Positions 56,990 through 64,000 of a stretch of DNA of 64,000 nt are shown here, in pieces. Position 1 is the stretch's first letter. The number at the start of each line of letters is the position of its first letter. This stretch comes from Stramonita haemastoma. Lineage: Eukaryota > Mollusca > Gastropoda > Neogastropoda > Muricidae. The stretch is from positions 47,617,135-47,681,134 of the forward strand of contig CM060317.1 of NCBI GenBank assembly GCA_030674155.1, given 5' to 3'. The position numbers were made by a program, and so were the translations under genes. Below the pieces are notes generated by a model that had not been told where the DNA came from, searched no databases, and was given only the letters and a program-made list of their open reading frames with translations.

Positions 56990-58322
56990 GATCTGTCTTT
57001 CTTTTTCTGAAGCCAAGACCATCATCAGTGTGATGACCAGGATATTCTAAACAGATGAACAGACAGAATAGGCCTACTGCTCCGACCTGTATAACTATGA
57101 CACCGCAGGAGATCCAGAAGTCCTCAATGTCCCCACAAGCACAGATACAGACAGCCACCCTATCCTTCGAGAGGAAGGGGAAACAGCAGTCAGATCGCTG
57201 AAAAAGGGGGAGTCAGCAGGGGCTGACAACATTCCAGCAGAGTTGGTTCAAGCTGGAGGGCAAGCCATGATCAACGTCTTACTAAAAATCTGCAACAAGA
57301 TCGGCAGACAGGAAAATGCCCAACACCATTGACACAGTTACTTATCATCACCCTCCCCAAGAAAAGAAATCTTCAGCAGTGCCAGAATTATCGCACAATC
57401 AGCCTCATATGCCACCCAAGCAAGGTCATGTTGAAGATTATGCTGAACAGACTGGACCCAGAAGAAGAGACCATTATTGCTCAGGAACAAGCAGGTTTCA
57501 GAGCAGCGCGTAGTACAACTGAACAGATATTTAACCTCAGAATACTCTGTGAGCTGTACCTTCAACACCAACAAGACCTCTACCACGTATTTATTGATTT
57601 TAAGAAGGCATTCGACAGGGTGTGGCATGCAGCTTTGTGGGCAACCATGAATTTGTACAGCATCAATGTAAACCTGATCAGAGTCATCAAAGAGCTGTAC
57701 AAGAAGGCCACTAGTGCAGTGTACTACTACAACAACAACATTGGAGAGTGGTTCTGAACAACAGTTAGAGTAAGGCAGGGCTGTCCACTCTCTTCCACTC
57801 TTTTCAACATCTTCCTCGAGAGAATCATGGCTGATGCACTGGAACACCATGAAGGATCAGTCAGCATTGGTGGCAGAACGATCACGAACCTCCGCTTTGC
57901 AGATGACATTGACGGACTCGCAGGATCAGAGCAAGAGTTTGCCAGCTTAACAGAACACCTGAACAGGGCCTCGAAAACATATGGCATGGAAATCTGTGCA
58001 GAGAAGACCAAACTGATGGCCAATAACGCCAAAGGCATTAGCACTGTAAAGAAACGTAAAGTTAAATGGTACGAACATGTCACAAGATGGAAAGGACTTA
58101 CAAAAACAACACTGCAAGGCACTGTCCAGGGAGGAAGAAAAAGAGGCAGACCAAGGAAGAGATGGGAGGACAATATCAGCAAATGGACAGGCCTAGAACT
58201 CAACCAAATTAAATTAGAGAAAGGCTAAACAGAGAGAAGAATGGAGGGAGCTGGTTGTCAAGTCTTCGGGGGGTGCCCCCACTGTCGCCAGACTAGGGGG
58301 ATAGATAGATACATAGATACAT

Positions 58323-58330
<8 letters not shown>
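56990..58330 (+). mobile_element. second RTE-like LINE copy, broken and internally deleted
   Basis: In order: a decayed YCSDLYNYDTAGDPEVL-like stretch at about 57,080, LKKGESAGADNIPAELVQAG, QNYRTISLICHPSKVM, QEQAGFRAARSTTEQIFNLR, DFKKAFDRVWH, an in-frame TGA at 57,757, RQGCPLSPTLFNIFLE and FADDID. After AEKTKLMANNAKGI it jumps to KKRKVKWYEHV, so the thumb region present in the 45.8-kb copy is deleted. The 3' end (VVKSS-like) leads into (GATA/CATA)n, apparently the element's tail. Confidence 0.88.
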
Positions 58331-58377
<47 letters not shown>

Positions 58378-58426
58378 ACATACATACATACATACATACA
58401 TACATACATACATACATACATACATA
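58300..58426 (+). repeat. (GATA)/(CATA)/(CA)n microsatellite, LINE tail
   Basis: gatagatacatagatacatacat... then (CA)n and (CATA)n, directly after the LINE 3' end. Confidence 0.9.
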
Positions 58427-58439
58427 GAAGACTACCATC

Positions 58440-58955
58440 AAGGCCAAGTGGCACACGTGAATACTACACCATGCCAATTGTGCCTACAACAGGTCAGACC
58501 CCTACTACTGCTGACATGACGGTAGCAGGTATATTCAGACTCACGCCAGGCTACCAGTGCATAAACTACCGTAATACTTTGGTACATGAAACTCCACTCC
58601 ACGTAGGCTACACCACACAGAGGAGTGCCCTTGCAAGACTGGCAGCTAGACAACAGAACATGTACTGCAGTCCTCTGCCCGCTACATGAGGCACTCCCAA
58701 TGAAATTCTGGCCTTATTCCACCCCAGTGGCCAGGAGCCTTTAGAGCGCAAAGCCTGGGCAAGTATGTATGGAGGGCAAGCTGTTACCCATGCAGCAGAC
58801 ACCCCCCTCCCCCATCTCCACGGCACTGGAATGATCCATTGGAAAGGCAATGACCGATACGAATGGTTCCAGTACCGTCGCAGGAGCCACTAGAACGTTG
58901 CCATATACCTACGTTACAGCCCCGAGCCGCTCTGAGACTCCAACTCCCCGATTTT
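58440..58955. other. unassigned sequence between repeats
   Basis: Relatively GC-balanced sequence without a recognisable open frame or repeat family. Confidence 0.35.
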
Positions 58956-58959
58956 TCCT

Positions 58960-59375
58960 CAGGGATGGTGTCTAAACACGACACCTGTGTGCATGCTGGT
59001 TTGTTATAATTTTGTCATCCGCTCCTACCGGCACACGATGGCCTACTCTTTCGAAAGGTGGAACGGGGTTTTAACGTGTGCGCAAGATGTTCTGCGTGCA
59101 TTCGCACACGGGGCCTCGGTTTCGAGTCTCATCCGAATGACTTTGACATTCAGTTCGATTTTTTCGTCAAACTAGGAAGAAAGGGCGAGGCTGGGTACGA
59201 ACCCAGAAACTCACGGTTTACATATTGGCAGGCAAACGTCTTAACCATTTCTATTTTCCAGGGGGGGAGGATTTTTCTTTCCTCGATTAGAGCTGCCAGG
59301 TTCACCATCAGTGAGATTTTGTGTATGTGACCATTTTACACATCATTAAGGTAGCTGCAGACCAACTTTGAGGAT
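58960..59375 (-). mobile_element. SINE family B copy followed by C-type module
   Basis: The plus strand shows gatggtgtctaaacacgaca, ttttgtcatccgctcctacc, agatgttctgcgtgcattcg, gagtctcatccgaatgac and a head-like segment to about 59,245. A separate C-type 3' module (cctcgattagagctgccagg...aggtagctgcag) is at 59,278-59,365. Confidence 0.7.
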
Positions 59376-59794
59376 AAATGTATGCATACTCCAGCTGGCA
59401 GGTTAATTCATGAAAGAAATCGTTGCAATCATTCCCCTCTCCTGGCCATGTAAAATGTCTTTTCTGCCGATGGAAATCAGCGCTTGGTGTTTGACTCATG
59501 TGCTGTTTCCAGGCACGAAGCATTCTCTCTGTGCTCTTTGGCGATGGTCTCATGACGTGACGTAACGCGAAGAAAAAGGAAAGATATTATGTGGTCTGTA
59601 CAGTTCATCATAGAACTCAGCAGAGATAGAGAGATGGTAAACAGTGGTGGGATTGCGTGAAGCTCCTACAGACGACAGCGGCGATAGAGACAGGTGAGCT
59701 GAGTAGCCAAAATGGAGTGAACAGTTCCACACCAGATGCCCGGAGTACTGTTATATGACTGATGGTGGTTCTCTCTGCCATGTCTGTACATGTC

Positions 59795-60130
59795 TCATGC
59801 CACGGCAACAATCCCTGACACTGTGGTATACCCGGCAACGAACAGGCTGATGAACTCACAAAACAAGGGGCACAGAAAGGACAGTACGAAAGCAGCCTCA
59901 CCTTCCATGAAAAGAAAATCATCAATTCAATGGCCCGACCTTGTGTAGAAAAGGATGACTATAACCACCTCAAAAGAGAATATCAAGTCAAGTCTAAGAC
60001 ACCGCACTGGACACAACAGACTAAATCACCACATATCCACAAAGCTGAAACTCGCTTATTCTCCCCTGTGTGCCTGTGGTAAAGAAAACCAGACAGGTGG
60101 GCACAACATTCAGAGACCGTGCTAGCTATT
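59795..60130 (+). mobile_element. non-LTR retrotransposon RNase H fragment
   Basis: A frame reads GIPGNEQADELTKQGAQKGQ, the end of an RNase H domain (GNE-x-AD-x-L-x-K-x-GA). EKKIINSMARP and KSKTPHWTQQTKSPHIHKAE with RLFSPVC follow. After a one-base shift comes CACGKENQT. It differs in type from the RTE-like copies, which lack RNase H. Upstream decay prevents defining the 5' end. Confidence 0.65.
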
Positions 60131-60415
60131 TAGCAACCTGAGGAAGAAAGTGTGGCCGACGGAGGTAACCCTACAGACCAAGCTGTAGGCCCTACGGCTC
60201 ACGAGAGGAGCTGGAAAGGACATGCTATTATTTTTCCCAGTGAGACACATCTGACGGTGTAAACCGAACAAGAGTGGAAGATACCACGGCAACTTGTTAT
60301 TGTAATTAAAAAAAAATTTAAAAAAATCTGCAAGATGGTGGCTTCATCGGGCAATCAGTGTGTGCCTTCCCATTAAAACTCTGAATTTTTGTATATTTTG
60401 GTGTGGTTGAGATGT

Positions 60416-60731
60416 CTACTCTGAGGTTAAGTTAGTTAAAGTCTGTCCCGAGCATAAGGCTCATCAGGCCGGTGCTTATCCCGGTTTCTGTGGCGTTAAG
60501 CAACTGAGAGTCATAGACTCCCCCCTGGATAGAACGCCAGTCTATCGCAGAGTTAACCCCCAACACAAGGTTGGTACCCCTTTTACGCCTGGGTGGGGTG
60601 AGAAAATAGCTGTAAAGTGCCTTTTCCAAGGGCACAATGCCATAGCCGAAAGCTGGGATTGAACCTGCAACCTTTAGATTACGAGTCCAACGCCCTAACC
60701 ACTAGACTACAGTGGCGGCTCTACTCTGAGG
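60416..60731 (-). mobile_element. SINE family A copy with 11-bp target-site duplication
   Basis: Minus-strand head ctagtggttagggcgttgg, B box gggttcaatccc, end aaagtctgtcccgag. It is flanked by CTACTCTGAGG at 60,416 and 60,721. Confidence 0.93.
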
Positions 60732-60979
60732 GCAAAGGCCTAATAGAGGATGTAAATAGCAGGTCTTGATTTGTCTTTTTTTCTCAATGAAATGCACTGT
60801 AGTGTTTCTCTTCAGTAACAGAATGTAAAAGAACGTAATGCACGATTTGAACTGTTTGTGTTCCTAAATGTTTTGACATAATGATCCTGCATCCGCCATG
60901 ATGACCAATCAATGGATGAAGCTTCAGGTTATGTAGCATAGTCCATGGGTTTATTACCATCATTCAAAAAAAAAATCTG

Positions 60980-62490
60980 TTAAATTTAGAGGGTAATGGA
61001 ATAAGTTTTCAAGCACTGCCTTACATCTGATCCTGTGTGCATGGTTTGAATCTCTATGGCACTTGATGGATTTATAGCACAAAGGCACTTGATAACTAGT
61101 TTTAGGGGGGATTGATTTGTGTGTGTGTGTGCATGTGTGCGTGCGTGTGAACTAACAAAACTGTCTCAACAGCATGATAATGTTTTTTCACACATACAGA
61201 TATTTATGCACTCAGGCATCACTCTTTCACACTCTCACACCTTTTCTACAAATCCCAATTTCTTCAAACAGGAAAATTCCCATTTATTTATTTTGTGGTT
61301 GTCATAATAAACATAAATAATGGGTACATAAAAAGCAGCTGAAAACAACATAAAGAGTTAAGTACTTTGTTCCCTGTGGTTTGTTAAGGTTTGATCATTT
61401 GTGACAGTAGACAGTTTTGAAATGCCTTTGTCAATAATTGAAAGCAAAACAAGTAGCCTATGCAAAACACTGACAAAAAATGATTACATGTTTGCCGACT
61501 CTGCTACTTATATAAAAGTAAAATATCTCCTCCATATAGAGTCTCTTTGTGGCCTCTATTATCACCTGTAACTGTTTCTGACAAAGGTATTAAAGGTTTA
61601 AGAGCAAAGCAGATTTTTGATTTGGAATATATGATACATTTTGAATTATTTTAATTGATATTTGAAACATATTTCTTGGAGCGAAATATGGTTATTTTGA
61701 TTTTTTAAAAATTCATAAGATGGCTGAAGAGATTCTCAGTAGATGGAAATTGCATTATAAGAAACAGTCTGCATTCTTTGAGGCCACTGACATAACCACG
61801 TTACCATCAAAACAGAATGACTTTGGGAGATGAGTCATTTAAAAATGTGAAGGAAAAAGTATCTTGTGGAGTTTAAGCCTTAGATATTCACAATGGCATA
61901 TAAATGTACATATATTACATTAAAGTAATACTCCCATTTTGATACTACAATACAGACGCTCAAATGTCCTCATATATTACTAAGATTTTCTGTCAATGAA
62001 AAACAAGTATACTTTCAGTATCAGTTCCAACTCCATATATTTCAATAAAACCATGTTTATCATCTTCCTTAATAGTTGTTGGAGCCCAACAGAAACATAG
62101 TGAGCTTTCGATGTTAAAAAAAGTGGCAATAAATAACAAGCAATACAAGCAAAGAAGAAACAATGATAACAACAATAGACCAATGGAATGAGTAGCATGG
62201 AGGTAACGTCCTCCTGGACCGGACAATGGGAATGGACAATGTTATCACTGATTGTGTTGAAGAATTCCTCTGTGGACTGATAGCGAATGTAAGCGTCCTT
62301 CCCAACTGACCAAAGGGTATTATTCAGTTAGGAGTCAACGCATAGGTGGTCTGTCCTATTTGAAGATTTAGCTGATTGATTAACGGACTTCCCAGCTGAA
62401 GCATGCACCTACTTTCTATGACCATCTGCACTTGCTTGTTTTCAAAACCATGCCTGTATCTTGTTTCCTAAACCATGTGCATTCTATTTT
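60980..62490. other. AT-rich sequence, no gene seen
   Basis: Only a short family B tail complement (gggtaatggaataagttttc, about 60,990-61,040) and a small TG tract at 61,118 are noted. Confidence 0.45.
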
Positions 62491-62499
62491 TTAAATTGA

Positions 62500-62720
62500 T
62501 CAGAAATGGACATGGATTACAGTTCAATACTCTGCATATTTGATCTTCTTCATGCACATAAATGGGATTAAGGCACTGGCAGGTCTGAATAGATGTTCAT
62601 GATGGAGAACAGAAAATTAACAGAAGCTCTGCCATGACCTTGCTACAACTTAAATCTGGGATCACTCCAGGTTCTTAGTCGCCCTTGACCACGAAATGAA
62701 GCCTTGGCTATCAAACACTG
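62500..62720 (-). mobile_element. SINE family C fragment
   Basis: tggacatggattacagttc, catatttgatcttcttcatgc and aaggcactggcagg correspond to the body of the 23-kb and 53-kb copies. Confidence 0.55.
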
Positions 62721-63900
62721 CCTGTGCTTATGGTTCCAAATGACTAGAGCTAAATAACGACTGTGAAGGAATCTTTATGGATAATTTTTCACCATGTAAA
62801 GAGGCAGACAAATGATAATAGCTTTCTTTATATTTGGTGTCTTTCAAATTCAAAACTCGCTATTTGCAGCACAGCCCATATGCAGTTCTTACAAAAAAAA
62901 AAGGACACACAGTTTGTACACATGATGACAAAAGAACAACAAGCAGTTTAATATTTTACTGAATGAAGCTCAAGCTTAAAACTAGGGTGGCTATATATTT
63001 CTGATGTATAATTATAAGGACTTATTTGATGTATAAGGACTTATTTGATGTATAAGGACTTATTTGATGTTTAAGGACTTGTGAAGACCCTGATGTGAAT
63101 GTTAGGACAAATGGAAAATTCCCAATAATGGAGCCAGTAACTATCTAGTTGGTGACACAGGCAAGGAAAGTACTGAGGCCAACAATACAATGTTAAGCTA
63201 TGAAATTCAAAGTAGACTGTCTCCAGCCATGATCAGCTCATAGCACAAAAATGTTCATTCTCTTTGATAGACCCCCCCCCTCCCCCAAAGTTTTGGAATG
63301 AACACCAATAAAGAGAGGTACACAGAAAAATGGCATAAACACAATAATTTCATCCAGTGTGTATTAAAGTCTGTCATTTCCAGAGAGAGAGAGAGACAGA
63401 GAGAGAGAGACAGAGAGAGAGAGCCCACATTCTGTGTCACTCTTAAGTTGTTTGGTAGGAGAATGCTAAATAACACAAAATAAGGTAAAAAAAAAAAATC
63501 TCTCACACAATATGAATACTATGAACTTTCTAGAAGAAATTATCATCACACCATTTTTTCTTTTAAAAGCAGTAGAGGTTCTTACTTTTTCTTACTGTCA
63601 CTACTGATGTGTAAGGAGCAGGAATCCATCACAACAAATCCTTCATTTGATAACCAAAACACAATAAAAATGCTGTAAGGTCAATGCTCTTTGCAATCTT
63701 ATCCAACCAATGCACGTTTATACAAAAACAAACTATCAAAACTTCAATGTATAACCACCAAAACAGTGACAGCTGTCTGTCTGTGTGATGCTTCCGTTCA
63801 GAGTACACATAGATGAATTTTTAGTTTTCAATAGTATTGATAAGCTTTCACATGACTTGTAATAATTGTTTTGAGTCCAGCTGATTACAACAGCCATATT
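62721..63900. other. AT-rich sequence, no gene seen
   Basis: A three- to four-fold short tandem repeat of ataaggacttatttgatgt at about 63,010-63,080 and a (GA)n tract at 63,382-63,422. No exon is recognised. Confidence 0.45.
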
Positions 63901-63907
63901 AGAATAT

Positions 63908-64000
63908 GATGGGTCAGTGGTCTAGAGGTAACACACCTGCCCAAACAGTGAAAAGTTTGGGTGGAAGTGTGCGGTGTTTCAATCCCTGTTTGGGCCCAAA
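63908..64000 (+). mobile_element. tRNA-like SINE head, cut by window end
   Basis: gggtcagtggtctagaggtaacacacctgcc resembles a tRNA A-box region, and gtgtttcaatccctg a B box. The element continues past the window. Confidence 0.55.

Overview
The window reads as nuclear DNA of an invertebrate animal, probably a mollusc and perhaps a gastropod. This is inferred from intron-rich genes with GT-AG junctions, heavy (TG)n/(CA)n and minisatellite content, several tRNA-headed SINE families, RTE-like LINE remnants, and a NIK-type kinase whose sequence is far from the vertebrate one. No prokaryotic signals are present.

Region 1 (about 615-28,400, plus strand) is one long gene that I reconstruct as 16 exons from splice sites with matching phases. 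Its product is a MAP3K14/NIK-like kinase. The parts in order are: a very large acidic/basic N-terminal region (exons 1-2), a Cys/His-rich module resembling a TAZ2 zinc finger (exons 3-5), the kinase domain (exons 6-11), a 2.5-kb Pro/Ser/Gln-rich exon (12), and the short C-terminal beta domain typical of NIK (exons 15-16). The predicted length is about 2,825 aa, roughly three times vertebrate NIK. Five one-base frame breaks interrupt it, several of them in homopolymers. Correcting them gives an exactly divisible reading frame, which points to consensus errors rather than decay.

Region 2 (about 27.5-37.3 kb) is intergenic: the kinase 3' UTR, a tRNA-SINE, a shared dispersed repeat, and a 750-bp block of (TG)n/(GA)n. 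The two genes are convergent (tail to tail).

Region 3 (37,339-56,600, minus strand) is a transforming acidic coiled-coil (TACC) gene. It has 14 coding exons, probably one or more non-coding 5' exons, and a promoter-like stretch with a perfect palindromic NRF1-type site near 56.57 kb. A 2.56-kb exon carries about 22 copies of a DPFKPKxQLxNSP repeat; the last exons encode the conserved TACC coiled coil. Its introns contain an RTE-like LINE with a 422-codon open RT frame, several SINEs and a ~1-kb element with inverted termini.

Region 4 (56.6-64 kb) is repeat-rich: a second, internally deleted LINE, an RNase H fragment, SINEs with clear target-site duplications, and otherwise featureless AT-rich DNA.

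The most unusual signal is in the kinase gene. At five separate exon/intron boundaries (exons 1, 6, 8, 9 and 14) the DNA is tandemly duplicated across the splice junction, so extra copies of the exon edge plus its splice site sit in the intron. One case is an 11-copy array of splice donors; another gives in-frame 48-nt copies of the kinase catalytic loop.
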